From Sphingomonadales bacterium (lineage in GTDB: Bacteria; Pseudomonadota; Alphaproteobacteria; Sphingomonadales; Sphingomonadaceae): a stretch of DNA of 57,631 nt. Positions 42,322-51,341 of this stretch are shown here, piece after piece. Below the pieces are notes generated by a model. The model was given only the letters and a program-made list of their open reading frames with translations, searched no databases and was not told the DNA's origin. Where the stretch lies: positions 1 to 57,631 of the forward strand of contig JANXSN010000036.1 in assembly GCA_025352685.1 (NCBI GenBank), given 5' to 3'. Position 1 is the stretch's first letter; every line of letters begins with the position of its first letter. The position numbers and the translations under genes are program-made.

Positions 42322-43566
42322 TTGATCGTGCTCGCGGCGGTGCTTGGATATATCAATCATCGCTTTCTCGGGCTGCCGTCATCGATCGGGCTCACGCTGA
42401 TGGGTGCGCTCGCGTCGCTGCTGGTCATCGGGGTCGACCGACTTTTGCCAGGTAGCCAGTTGTCAGGGGCGGTTACCGACTTTTTGAAGAGCATCGATTT
42501 CCACACTGTGTTGATGGACGGGATGCTCTCGTTCCTGTTGTTTGCCGGTGCGCTGCACGTTGATTGGTTCGAAATGCGCAAAGGGCGCTGGCCGATCCTT
42601 GTGCTCAGTACGATCGGTGTGCTCGTTTCGACAGTCATCATCGGTGCTGGGTTCAGGCTGTTGACGACGCTCATCGGCCTTCCGCTGCCGCTGATCTGGT
42701 GTTTCGTGTTCGGCGCGCTGATCAGCCCTACCGATCCGGTTGCGGTGATGGCGGTCCTCAAGCGCGCCGCCGTGCCACCGACCCTGCAAGCCACCGTCGC
42801 GGGCGAAAGCCTGTTCAATGACGGGGTCGGGGTCGTCGTTTTCGCGATTCTGCTGTCGGTGGCGCTCGGCACCGACTCTTTTTCAGTCGGACACGCCGCA
42901 GGCGATTTCCTGCGCGAAGCAGGCGGTGGCTTGTTGCTCGGCCTTGCGATCGGCTGGACCGCGTTTCGCGCGATGGAAAGCATCGACGATTATATCGTCG
43001 AAGTGATGATTTCGCTTGCCGTCGTCATGGGGGGGTACAGTCTCGCGCATGTCATCCATACTAGTGGCCCTGTTGCGATGGCAGTCGCCGGGTTGCTGAT
43101 CGGCAATCACGGGGTCGCGCATGCCATGAGCGACGTGACGCGCGACCATCTGCTGAAATTCTGGTCGCTGATCGACGAAATCCTGAATGCGGTACTGTTC
43201 CTGCTAATCGGCCTCGAAGTCATTGCCATCGCGGGGGACATCCGGCTGGTCATCCTTGGCGCGCTGGCGATCCCGCTGGTCATCGCCGTTCGCGCGGTAT
43301 CGGTCGGCTTGCCACTACTCGGCATGAGGCCTTGGCTGTCGCTCGGTAGGCTTGCGCTGCCGACGCTGATCTGGGGCGGCTTGCGCGGCGGCATCTCGAT
43401 TGCGCTCGCGCTGTCGCTGCCCGACGGTCCGGCGCGCACTATCGTACTCGCCGCAACCTATATCGTTGTGCTGTTTGCCGTCATCGTTCAGGGCGGGACG
43501 ATCGGTGCGCTAATCGAACACATTAAAACGGCCGAGGAACTGGGGCGTATCAATGCGCGCACGTGA
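42322..43566 (+). CDS. CPA1-family Na+(K+)/H+ antiporter
   Basis: About 414 residues with 12 or so membrane helices. Family signatures: the FGALISPTDPVAVMAVLK loop and GESLFNDGVGVVVFAILL with the ion-binding Asn-Asp pair, then GGLRGGISIALALSLP. It exchanges cations for protons across the inner membrane. The start is unclear: TTG 42322 cuts into the first helix, and the natural beginning (TPFDAAAIL) would be at codon ATC 42295, with no ATG, GTG or TTG upstream in frame. Either a non-standard start or a mutated ATG. Overlaps the DUF389 gene by 14 bases. Confidence 0.88.
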   Translation: MIVLAAVLGYINHRFLGLPSSIGLTLMGALASLLVIGVDRLLPGSQLSGAVTDFLKSIDFHTVLMDGMLSFLLFAGALHVDWFEMRKGRWPILVLSTIGVLVSTVIIGAGFRLLTTLIGLPLPLIWCFVFGALISPTDPVAVMAVLKRAAVPPTLQATVAGESLFNDGVGVVVFAILLSVALGTDSFSVGHAAGDFLREAGGGLLLGLAIGWTAFRAMESIDDYIVEVMISLAVVMGGYSLAHVIHTSGPVAMAVAGLLIGNHGVAHAMSDVTRDHLLKFWSLIDEILNAVLFLLIGLEVIAIAGDIRLVILGALAIPLVIAVRAVSVGLPLLGMRPWLSLGRLALPTLIWGGLRGGISIALALSLPDGPARTIVLAATYIVVLFAVIVQGGTIGALIEHIKTAEELGRINART

Positions 43567-45169
43567 GGGCGAGACAGAACAGGCATCGTCTTGGTGGTTG
43601 CGGCTTCGCACCCGCTTCGCGCATTTCGTCCTGCTCCCCGAGCTGTCGCCCTCCGAGGCGCATGATCTTCGCGCGCTGGTTCTCGAAGACGGATCGCTGA
43701 CCGCCGGCTTCGTATTGATGAGCATTCTGTCGGCAGGAATCGCGACGCTGGGCCTACTTCAGAACTCGGTTGCGGTCGTGATCGGTGCGATGCTGATCTC
43801 ACCACTGATGGGCCCGATCGCTGCGCTTGGCTTCGGCTTTGCTTCGCTCGACGGCCACCGTATCCGCGAAGCGATCAAGGTCGTGGCGGTCGGAGCTGCG
43901 ATCGGCATCCTGACCGCGGTCCTGCTAACGTGGCTGAGCCCCATCCGCAACGAGACGCCCGAAATCATCGGGCGGACGCAGCCGACGTTGCTCGACCTCG
44001 CGATTGCCCTGCTCTCGGGCATTGCGGGTGGTTATGCCACGGTCCGGCAAAAGGGCGGCACCGCCATCGGCGTCGCGATCGCCACCGCGCTGATGCCGCC
44101 GCTCGCGGTGGTCGGCTATGGCCTCGGTGTTTACCGGCTCGATTTCGCAGGCGGCGCAATGTTGCTGTTCCTGACCAATCTGGCAGCCATTGCGTTCGCT
44201 TTCGCCTTCATCGCGCGGCTCAGCGGCGCGGCACGTCCGATCGGCAGGGTAGAATTCACGCCGGGCTATATCATTGGGGGTATTGCTGTGTTCGCCGCGC
44301 TCGCCACGCCGCTCGCGCTGACGCTGATCCGCGTGACGCACGAAGGCACGGCGATCAACACCACCCGCAAAATCTTGATGTCGGAACTGAAGATCGGGCG
44401 GAGCAACATCGCGCAGCTCGACGTCGCTTGGCCGCTCGGCGGCAAACCGGTCATCGACGCCGTCGTTATCGCGCCGTCCTTTACTGGCGATGCGCAGGAC
44501 GCAATCGAAAGGAGGCTGACTGCAGCACTTGGCATGGTGCCGAAATTCACGCTGCAACAGGTCGTCGCCGCCGACCTCGAATCGCAGGCAAAGGCGATGA
44601 TCGATAGCGCGATGGAGCGGACTGCCGCCGGGATCGCGAAGGACGTTCCGCCCTATCTGGCGATCCGTGCTGCCGTCGGGCTACCGACGCAGGCAATGTG
44701 GATCAACCGGTCCGAACGCGTCGTCAATGTCGTGCCCGTTGCAGCACCCGGATGGACGCTGGCCGACTATCGTGATGTCGAAACGTCGGCAACCAAGGCG
44801 GCAGAAGGTTGGCGCGTTCAGGTCGTGCCACCGCTTGTGCCGCGACTATCGATCGCGACCGGCGATGCCACCGATCCAGCTGCACGAGAACTTGTGCTCT
44901 GGGCCTCGTCACGCTGGACCTTGCAGACGGTAGGAATGGAGACTGGCCCGCCAAAAAGCGCAAGCCCTGAAGATCGGGCTGCTCTCGATGCGCAGAGCGT
45001 TGAGGTAACCGCATGGCTCCACAAAGCAGGGATGATGGTTCGCAACCCGGTTCAGCAATCGCCATCGGTCGCGGTCGGGTCGGTCGATCTGCTGCTCCTC
45101 CCGCCAAGCCCATCCCAACTGCGCGCTGCGACACCGGCGGATCCTGGTGGAAGCGCGAGACGACGGTGA
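43553..45169 (+). CDS. DUF389 (TIGR00341-type) membrane protein
   Basis: 538 residues. Several hydrophobic helices between residues about 45 and 260, with the hallmark AVVIGAMLISPLMGPI segment and GGYATVRQKGGTAIGVAIATALMPPLAVVGYGLG. A soluble C-terminal half of about 270 residues follows. Function of the family is not established. It overlaps the antiporter gene by 14 bases, so the two are cotranslated and may act together in ion homeostasis. Confidence 0.87.
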   Translation: MRAREGETEQASSWWLRLRTRFAHFVLLPELSPSEAHDLRALVLEDGSLTAGFVLMSILSAGIATLGLLQNSVAVVIGAMLISPLMGPIAALGFGFASLDGHRIREAIKVVAVGAAIGILTAVLLTWLSPIRNETPEIIGRTQPTLLDLAIALLSGIAGGYATVRQKGGTAIGVAIATALMPPLAVVGYGLGVYRLDFAGGAMLLFLTNLAAIAFAFAFIARLSGAARPIGRVEFTPGYIIGGIAVFAALATPLALTLIRVTHEGTAINTTRKILMSELKIGRSNIAQLDVAWPLGGKPVIDAVVIAPSFTGDAQDAIERRLTAALGMVPKFTLQQVVAADLESQAKAMIDSAMERTAAGIAKDVPPYLAIRAAVGLPTQAMWINRSERVVNVVPVAAPGWTLADYRDVETSATKAAEGWRVQVVPPLVPRLSIATGDATDPAARELVLWASSRWTLQTVGMETGPPKSASPEDRAALDAQSVEVTAWLHKAGMMVRNPVQQSPSVAVGSVDLLLLPPSPSQLRAATPADPGGSARRR

Positions 45170-45216
45170 ACTGATTGCGTTCCGCTGTGGCTCATGCGGT
45201 TGAAGGACGCTCCGCC

Positions 45217-45525
45217 ATGATTCAGCAAATGCCCCTGCCGTTGGCGCAGGACGCCGTTTCGCCCGCCATATCTGCCGAGGCGATGCGCTTTCACTACGAC
45301 AAGCATTTTACCGGACACGCACGAAAGCCGATGCGGGCGGGAAACTATCGGTATCGGCAACACATGACGCGACCCCGGCTTGGGTGGAAACCGACAAGAC
45401 GCCGCTGCTGGCCTACGATTTGTGAGAACATGCCGATTATGTCGACTAGCGGAACTACCGGGCGAAGTTCCTCACCGACATTGCCGCAGCCCGCCACGAT
45501 TGGACCTTCGCATCGGACATAAATA
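45217..45525 (+). pseudogene. Fe/Mn superoxide dismutase remnant
   Basis: From ATG 45217 the frame reads MIQQMPLPLAQDAVSPAIS, then MRFHYDKHFTGHARK, the start of an iron superoxide dismutase with its first metal His. After a deletion of roughly half the protein the sequence continues in another frame as TPLLAYDL-stop-EHADYVD-stop-RNYRAKFL, the metal-binding DxWEHAYYxDYRN region with Trp codon TGA and Tyr codon TAG. Two nonsense codons, a frame change and the deletion make it non-functional. Confidence 0.8.
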
Positions 45526-45672
45526 GTCCAAGCGACTAGACCATATGGACCTATCTATCCGAGATCAGTCGACCGGAGCACGAAGCGCAAGCTGGTGCGT
45601 TGGAAATGACTGGGACCTGAGGAATCGCATCAGCAACGTCAGTCGGTCCAGCTGGATCCTGCTGGACCGCAG

Positions 45673-45786
45673 CTAGTTGGGAAATAAGGGGTACCAGATG
45701 ACGGAGGCCATCAGAGCGCCGCATGATGCTCCAAGTGCAACGTTGCCCCATCGGCTTAGCCGATAATTGCGCCCTGTTTCTGACAT
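45673..45786 (-). CDS. Possible 37-residue single-helix membrane peptide
   Basis: A short frame from ATG 45786 (MSETGRNYRLSRWGN) with one hydrophobic stretch (VALGASCGALMASVIWY). No clear Shine-Dalgarno sequence and no family recognised. It lies downstream of the CBS-domain gene on the same strand. It could be a small membrane protein or chance; the sodB-like relic on its other side gives no support. Confidence 0.25.
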   Translation of the reverse strand: MSETGRNYRLSRWGNVALGASCGALMASVIWYPLFPN

Positions 45787-45847
45787 TAGGATGTTCGTCA
45801 CCCGTGTCTCAAACCTCACGCGGCGCCGAAACCACTCCGTCTGCTGG

Positions 45848-46306
45848 TCAGTTGCCGAACGTCGTATGATGAAACGCCCGCTGGTTGTGCTCGCCGGCTT
45901 GCCGAACGACCTTTTGAAATACAGCAGCGGTTTGTGTCGCGTTGCCGATACGCGCCAAATCTGCCAGCGAGACGACACCGGCGATCTTGTTGTCGGGATC
46001 GACGACCGGCATTCGCCGCAACTGTTGGTCGCCCATTTTTCGGACGGTGGCTTCGACCGTTTCGTCAGGCCCGCACGTTTCGGCAGGCGACGTCATAATA
46101 TCACGGACATAGCATTGATCTGCGCGGCCCGGTGCGACGGCGCGGGTGACGATGTCTCTATCGGTCAAAATGCCGACAACCCTATCGCCGTCGACAACTG
46201 GCAAAAAGCCCAGATCCCGGTCGGCCATACGTTGCGCGGCTTCGCCAACCGACTCGTTAAGACCAACGGCATGGGCGTCGCGGGTCATGATTTCGTGAAT
46301 TTTCAT
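45848..46306 (-). CDS. Two-CBS-domain protein
   Basis: 152 residues: MKIHEIMTRDAHAVGLNESVGEAA opens the first CBS domain, GILTDRDIVTRAVAPG closes it, and VRDIMTSPAETCGPDETV to GVVSLADLARIG forms the second. Paired CBS domains bind adenine nucleotides and regulate partner proteins. Stand-alone forms like this are often stress-linked in proteobacteria. The last 30 residues are low in homology. No partner is fixed by the context. Confidence 0.92.
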   Translation of the reverse strand: MKIHEIMTRDAHAVGLNESVGEAAQRMADRDLGFLPVVDGDRVVGILTDRDIVTRAVAPGRADQCYVRDIMTSPAETCGPDETVEATVRKMGDQQLRRMPVVDPDNKIAGVVSLADLARIGNATQTAAVFQKVVRQAGEHNQRAFHHTTFGN

Positions 46307-46668
46307 GTTAACTGCTTTCGATAGTCGAGCGGTGAATTTTCTTCCCTGCCGAACCTAATTGTCGCTGTTTGCAAATGCCTCGTAGCCGACCGGTTCATCA
46401 TGCAAAGACCAATGATTAAATGCTTAATAGGCCGCATCGATAACGGACGAGGCGTCGTTTTGTTACGGTCGGTAAAATTAGGCGGGCTGCGCGGCACAAC
46501 GGACACCGCTACCGTCCGCCATGATGGGATAGGGTCGCTGCCCTTGCCTGTTTGCGCGTGCCGTTGGCTTGCACGCCATCCTTTCGTTTTTCAGCTAGCA
46601 GAAGAAGGGCTTCATCGCATCGTTGTCCCAGACGCTGCCCGAGCGGCTCGTTGAGCAGGTGGCCGCGG
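46307..46668. other. Gap without a recognisable gene
   Basis: About 360 bases between the CBS gene and the MarR-type regulator, both leftward. It should include the promoter of the CBS gene near 46310-46400, an AT-richer part, but no promoter elements or reading frame could be supported. Confidence 0.4.
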
Positions 46669-47130
46669 TCACGGTGTCGCGGACGCCCCGCCCGAGAGTG
46701 CGCGCCGCAGCGCCGCGACCTCCGTATTCAGCGCCGCCAGCCGGTTCGAAGACATTCCTGCTCGTTTCACCAAGAGCGGCCCGAGGCACCCGGTCTCGGC
46801 CCAGCATGCCCTCCCCTTTGCGGTTAGCCGTACGCGCACCTGACGCTCGTCGGCTGGGTTGCGGATGCGGGTAACGAGCTCGGCAGCCTCGAGCCGCTTG
46901 GCTAGCGGCGTTATCGTGCTCGGCTCCAGCGCGAGGCGTTCCGCGATCGATCCGATTGATCGCCCTTCCTCGGCTTCATTCAGCGTCTGGAGGACAAGGA
47001 ACTGCGGATAGGTGATGCCCAGCCTATCGAGCACGGGCTTGTAGGCGCGGTTGATTGCTATCGTCGCGGCATAAAGCGAAAAGCAAAGTTGCTGGTCCAG
47101 CGGCAATGGGTCGGAGCGATTCATTCGCAT
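46669..47130 (-). CDS. ohrR: MarR-family organic-hydroperoxide repressor (OhrR-like)
   Basis: 153 residues with a MarR winged helix: YPQFLVLQTLNEAEEGRSIGSIAERLALEPSTITPLAKRLEAAELVTRIRNPADERQVRV. The N-terminal QLCFSLYAA carries the conserved reactive Cys of OhrR, whose oxidation by organic peroxides releases DNA. It is divergent from ohr across 98 bases containing AT-rich dyads, the standard OhrR arrangement. The C-terminal tail is slightly longer than usual. Confidence 0.9.
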   Translation of the reverse strand: MRMNRSDPLPLDQQLCFSLYAATIAINRAYKPVLDRLGITYPQFLVLQTLNEAEEGRSIGSIAERLALEPSTITPLAKRLEAAELVTRIRNPADERQVRVRLTAKGRACWAETGCLGPLLVKRAGMSSNRLAALNTEVAALRRALSGGASATP

Positions 47131-47147
47131 CTAATAGCACGGCAATC

Positions 47148-47210
47148 ATTATCGTAGCAAATAATACTGGACGAGGCATTGTCGACGCGCTATATAACTT
47201 ATCGCAATAA
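47148..47210. promoter_or_regulatory. Candidate OhrR operators between ohrR and ohr
   Basis: Two AT-rich partial palindromes lie in the divergent gap: ATTATCGTAGCAAATAAT at 47148-47165 and TTATCGCAATAA at 47199-47210. Both share TTATCG...CAA.TAA. Their position on both promoters fits OhrR binding to repress itself and ohr. The repeat sequences are seen; the binding is inferred. Confidence 0.55.
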
Positions 47211-47228
47211 TAATTATGGAGATATTGA

Positions 47229-47654
47229 ATGTCGATCGACGTCAAGTACAGCACCACTGCCACGGCAACCGGCGGGCGGGATGGTCACGCCCGCTCGGAA
47301 GACGGTCGGGTCGATGTTGCGCTCTCTACTCCCCGGGAGCTTGGCGGCGCCGGTGGCAGCGGCAGCAACCCCGAGCAACTGTTTGCAGCCGGCTATTCGG
47401 CTTGCTTCATCGGCGCACTCAAGGTTGCGGGCCAGCAGCTGAAGGTCAAGGTGCCCGACGACGTCGCCGTCACAGCCAAGGTCGGAATTGGCCCCCGCGC
47501 GGCGGGCGGCTTCGGCATCACGACCGATCTTACGGTGACGTTGCCCGGTCTCGACCGCGACGAAGCTCAGCGCTTGGTCGACACTGCGCATCAGATATGC
47601 CCTTATTCGAATGCTACGCGCGGCAACGTCGATGTGGGGTTGGCGCTCGCTTAA
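47229..47654 (+). CDS. ohr: Organic hydroperoxide resistance protein (Ohr)
   Basis: 141 residues, OsmC/Ohr family. The two redox cysteines are in AAGYSACFIGAL and HQICPYSNATRGN. GGSGSNPEQLFAAGY is typical of Ohr rather than OsmC. It reduces organic hydroperoxides using a lipoyl-dependent system, which is known for this family. GGAG 8 bases upstream supports ATG 47229. Divergent from its presumed repressor. Confidence 0.94.
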   Translation: MSIDVKYSTTATATGGRDGHARSEDGRVDVALSTPRELGGAGGSGSNPEQLFAAGYSACFIGALKVAGQQLKVKVPDDVAVTAKVGIGPRAAGGFGITTDLTVTLPGLDRDEAQRLVDTAHQICPYSNATRGNVDVGLALA

Positions 47655-47756
47655 CCACGCCCAGCCATAAATGTGACGCAGCCCGACGTGATGGTTCACC
47701 ATGGAACACATGCGGCGGGCTGCCGCCATCGATCTAAGCAGAAAGAATTAAGCGTC

Positions 47757-48392
47757 ATGACTGCAATCACACTCTGGGGCTTCGACGGCTCAACCTACGT
47801 CCGCACGGTCAAAATGCTCCTTGCAGAGAAGGGTGAGACTGGCTTCGAACAGGTTCCCGTCAACGTCCTGGAAGGCGAACCGAAAAGCCCCGAACATCTC
47901 GAACGCCATCCGTTCGGCAAGGTACCGGTGCTTGACCATGACGGTCTTCGTATCATCGAGACGTCCGCGATCGCGCGCTATTTGAACGACGTCCTGCCCG
48001 GGCCGTCCTTGGTCCCCGCGACGCCACGGGATCGCGCGCGAATGGACATGATTGTTGGACTGGTCGACTCCTACGGCTACGCCGCGCTGCTAGGCGGCGT
48101 GTCAGCGTATCATTTGTTTCCAGACTTCGTTGGCGGCAAGAATGAGGACACGCGACGACTTGGCATCGAAAATGGGCGCAAGCTCATCGCATTCGCAATG
48201 GAGAAGAAAGGCCCCTCGCCCTTCATTGCCGGCGATCTGAGCCTAGCAGACCTCTACCTGGCACCGATCCTGGCCTATGTAGCTTTGACGCCCGACAAGG
48301 ACCTATTGTTCGACGTCGAGGGGTTCGGCGATTGGTGGACGCGCGTACAAGCCCTGCCGAGCTTCGTCGGCACGCAACCGAACGCCAGCTGA
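47757..48392 (+). CDS. Glutathione S-transferase family protein
   Basis: 211 residues from ATG 47757. Thioredoxin-like domain: LWGFDGSTYVRTVKMLLAEKG, HPFGKVPVLDHDG with cis-Pro, and IIETSAIARYLND; helical domain with DLSLADLYLAPIL. Typical phi/beta-like length. It follows ohr by about 100 bases and may share its peroxide-stress role. Confidence 0.9.
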   Translation: MTAITLWGFDGSTYVRTVKMLLAEKGETGFEQVPVNVLEGEPKSPEHLERHPFGKVPVLDHDGLRIIETSAIARYLNDVLPGPSLVPATPRDRARMDMIVGLVDSYGYAALLGGVSAYHLFPDFVGGKNEDTRRLGIENGRKLIAFAMEKKGPSPFIAGDLSLADLYLAPILAYVALTPDKDLLFDVEGFGDWWTRVQALPSFVGTQPNAS

Positions 48393-48461
48393 AGCATTAC
48401 TCTATTTGCCCCTAGTGCTCGTCGACGCGTAAAGCTGTGCGGTGACAAAAAGGTACGAACT

Positions 48462-49325
48462 ATGACCCTGTCCACTTCTCCCGTTTGGCTGATCACCGGC
48501 TGTTCGACCGGCTTCGGCCGCGAACTGGCGAAGTTAGTGCTGGACCGCGGTTGGCGCGCGGTGGTGACTGCGCGTAGCGTTGACAGCATCGTTGACCTCA
48601 CAGCGGACGCCCGAGACCGCGCGCTTGCAGTGGCGCTCGACGTTACCAATCAGGCGCAAATCGACGCCGCCGTCGCCGCGGCGACCGACCGGTTCGGCGG
48701 CATAGACGTGCTCGTCAACAACGCGGGTTACGGATACCAGAGCAGCGTTGAGGAAGGCGAAGACGCCGAGATCCGCGCGCAGTTCGAGACGAATGTCTTC
48801 GGACTGTTCGCGCTGACCCGTGCGGTGCTGCCGATCATGCGCGGGCAGCAACGCGGGCACATCATTAACATAACCTCGGTCGCCGGGCTGATCGGTTTCC
48901 CAGGTTCTGGTTATTACGCCGCATCCAAACACGCCGTAGAAGGCTGGTCGGACTCGCTGCTCGCCGAGGTCGAGCCGCTGGGAATTCGAGTTACCTGTGT
49001 TGAACCCGGGCCGTTTCGTACCCATTGGGCCGGGCGGTCGTTGCGACAGACGGCCAACAAGGTGGCCGAATATGCCGCCACCGCTGGGCAGCGCCTTGAG
49101 AGCACGAGCGCATACAGCGGCACGCAGCCGGGAGACCCAGTGCGCGCAGGTGAAGCGATCATCGCGATTACGCAAGAGCCGCATCCGCCACGCCACCTCG
49201 TGCTTGGCGCTTGGGGGCATGAGCATGTCACCGCCAAGCTGCGCGAGCGACTGGACGAAGTCGAAAGCCGACGCGACATCGCGCTAAGCGCCGACTATCC
49301 CCAAGAGGTGGTCACCAAGGCATGA
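48462..49325 (+). CDS. SDR-family oxidoreductase
   Basis: 287 residues. TGCSTGFGRELA loop, VTARSVDS (Arg after beta-2, NADP-type), NNAGYGYQ, ITSVAG with catalytic Ser, and YYAASK. C-terminal VEPGPFRTHWAG extends into a substrate lid of about 90 residues. This resembles broad-specificity retinol/ketone dehydrogenase-like SDRs common in proteobacteria. No tie to the catabolic island is evident. Confidence 0.92.
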   Translation: MTLSTSPVWLITGCSTGFGRELAKLVLDRGWRAVVTARSVDSIVDLTADARDRALAVALDVTNQAQIDAAVAAATDRFGGIDVLVNNAGYGYQSSVEEGEDAEIRAQFETNVFGLFALTRAVLPIMRGQQRGHIINITSVAGLIGFPGSGYYAASKHAVEGWSDSLLAEVEPLGIRVTCVEPGPFRTHWAGRSLRQTANKVAEYAATAGQRLESTSAYSGTQPGDPVRAGEAIIAITQEPHPPRHLVLGAWGHEHVTAKLRERLDEVESRRDIALSADYPQEVVTKA

Positions 49326-49353
49326 CGCGAGCGAGCGGCACCGAGAGGACTTC

Positions 49354-49847
49354 ATGCTCAACCAGACGATTTTGTGCGTCTGCGATCCACAAGCCTCCAT
49401 CGCTTTCTATCGAGACGTTCTGAGCATGACGCTGCTGCAACGGATTGACATCGTCGACATGCGTTTCTCGCTCTCTTTCATGGCCTATCTGCACGAGGAC
49501 GAGCGTCTTCTCGAAGATCCTGTGCCGCGGGCCCGCTTGATCTTTACGCGCGAGACGACGCTGAAGCTGACGCATAATTGGGGCACCGAAGGACGATCCG
49601 ACGTTTCCGGGGCACCATAATGGCAAGGACGAACCGCAGGGATTCGGTCACCTCGGCATCAGTGTGTCCGACGTCGTCGCCGCGTGCGACCGCTTCGAGG
49701 AACTCGGCGTCCGATTCAAGAAAACGTCCGCAGGACAGACGAATGCAGCAAATCGCCTTCATCGCCGATCCGGACGGCTACTGGATCGAAATCCTGTCGC
49801 CAGGCGGCATGACAAGCGTTGTTGCCGCGGCCTCGACTGACAAGTAG
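49354..49847 (+). pseudogene. Lactoylglutathione lyase (glyoxalase I) broken by two frameshifts
   Basis: Frame 1 from ATG 49354 gives MLNQTILCVCDPQASIAFYRDVL to [14 protein letters not shown]. Frame 2 continues [21 protein letters not shown] and [20 protein letters not shown]. Frame 3 gives [22 protein letters not shown]. Joined, these are the full order of blocks of glyoxalase I, including the second-half metal ligands (GHLG His, WIEIL Glu). The breaks near 49600 and 49735 would each stop translation, so it is a pseudogene unless sequencing errors are involved. Confidence 0.85.
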
Positions 49848-49943
49848 CCTTTGTTGAAGTTGCTTCGTTAATGTCGCTGTACCGAAGCCACTCGCGACCC
49901 TGCCGCAGGCGACCCGGCCAACCATTTGATTTGAGATAGCATC

Positions 49944-50663
49944 ATGAGCATCCAGACACCCGCTTCCAATCGCTTCCTTCGTCTGTTTACCTCGCCATCG
50001 GCATTTCCAAATCCGCAGCGCCTGCGGATTTTCCTGCACGAGAAGGGCATTGCCGACCAGTTCGACGAGCGCGTCTATGACATGACGTCCGCGGGCGAGC
50101 AGCGCCAGTGGAAGCATCTGAAGATGAATCCTTGGGGCGAAACACCGACCCTTGAGTTGGCTGACGGATCCTTCATCTCCGAAACCGCTGCCGTAGTGCG
50201 CTACCTTGACCAGTCATTCCCCGGCCGGCGGATCATGGGCGAGACGCCCGAGCAACAGGGCCTCGACACCATGTGGGACAATCGCATCTGGGTGCACGTC
50301 CTTTACCGGATCACGACGGCGTTCCACGTTCTGCACGAGGGTCTCGGACCCAAGCTCGAACTGACGAGCAACCACGGTTGGGGAGAGCACTGCCGCAAGG
50401 AAGCGCTAGCGCATGCCGGCTTGGTCGACCGATATTTGTCGGACGGTCGCGACTGGCTTCTTGGTGGTGAGGAGCCGACCTTTTCGGACATCACGCTGGC
50501 GACCGCAATCGCCTTCTCCAAATACCCGGTCAACGCGACCCCGCTTGACGAGCGGTTCGAACATCTTGCCGCCTTCTGGCAGCGCTGGCTTGGTCGTCCG
50601 GCCTTCTTGGCAGCCTATGCCGATCGCAACAGCGGCGTACCGGAACTGGACGATCGGGCCTGA
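49944..50663 (+). CDS. Glutathione S-transferase family protein
   Basis: 239 residues. FTSPSAFPNPQRLRIFLHEKGI, MNPWGETPTLELADGSFISETAAVVRYLDQ and a C-terminal TFSDITLATAIAFSKYPVN. Longer than the neighbour at 47757 and of a different subgroup. The gene order GST, SDR, glyoxalase, GST suggests a former glutathione-dependent aldehyde and peroxide detoxification set. Confidence 0.9.
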   Translation: MSIQTPASNRFLRLFTSPSAFPNPQRLRIFLHEKGIADQFDERVYDMTSAGEQRQWKHLKMNPWGETPTLELADGSFISETAAVVRYLDQSFPGRRIMGETPEQQGLDTMWDNRIWVHVLYRITTAFHVLHEGLGPKLELTSNHGWGEHCRKEALAHAGLVDRYLSDGRDWLLGGEEPTFSDITLATAIAFSKYPVNATPLDERFEHLAAFWQRWLGRPAFLAAYADRNSGVPELDDRA

Positions 50664-50708
50664 CCTGCACTGCTTGTTTGTCCAAGATTAAGAACAAGGG
50701 GCATACCG

Positions 50709-50933
50709 GTGCCTTTGATCTTCCTGTCCGAAATGAGGTTTAGAAAACGCGACACGCCGTTCGTCAGTCTTCTGATCACGGACGAGGTTGCCACCGATGC
50801 TCCAAAGGCGGGGGTCATCAATCAAATCACCGAGACGCTCCGCACGACGCTGGGCAATAACCCGGCGACGACGCATATCGCTATCCAGGAGGTGCCCGTT
50901 GCCGCCTGGGGCATCGGCGGCCTTCCGTGTTAG
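50709..50933 (+). CDS. 4-oxalocrotonate tautomerase-family protein with N-terminal extension
   Basis: 74 residues from GTG 50709, with AAGGGG about 8 bases upstream. The core, from PFVSLLITDEV to ATTHIAIQEVPVAAWGIGGLP, is a cis/trans-tautomerase subunit. In this family Pro2 is the general base. Here the core Pro follows codon ACG at 50754, where ATG would be expected, so translation either starts at the GTG (also followed by Pro, giving a 15-residue extension) or uses a mutated start. Activity is therefore uncertain. Confidence 0.7.
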   Translation: MPLIFLSEMRFRKRDTPFVSLLITDEVATDAPKAGVINQITETLRTTLGNNPATTHIAIQEVPVAAWGIGGLPC

Positions 50934-51341
50934 AGTTTCGTTCTAATGCGGCGACGCAATGACGGCGGTGCAGAATGCTAGCTTCACTCTCGTTATGATC
51001 GCTGCCGGTATTGCCATCCCCATCATGGCGGCTGATGGACCGTCCGGATCCAGCTACTTCCTCGCGATCACCAAGCCTTGAAGCTTCTCACTCATGCGGC
51101 TTGAACTTGGTGTTCGTGCATCCCGGCGTAATAATAGCGGAGCAGACGGTCGGATTTATCCCGCGGTTCCATCTTGTCGGAAACTAAATCGATCATCATC
51201 GCCCGTTTAATTCACTCAAGATCGTAGTCCATACTTCGAGCGTACTGGCGTCGGTGAGAGCCTATTCGTCACGTCGTCCTGCTGCAATGACGTTAGTGTG
51301 ACATCGCACTTCAACGCTCATAGTGACGTGGCCTTTACGTT
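50934..51341. other. Gap with a possible membrane-protein remnant
   Basis: A 40-residue frame at 50959-51081 (MTAVQNASFTLVMIAAG, then IPIMAADGPSG) looks like the start of a small multi-helix transporter of the DMT/YdcZ kind that breaks off. The rest, to the end of the Old Yellow Enzyme gene at 51342, shows no gene. Confidence 0.35.
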
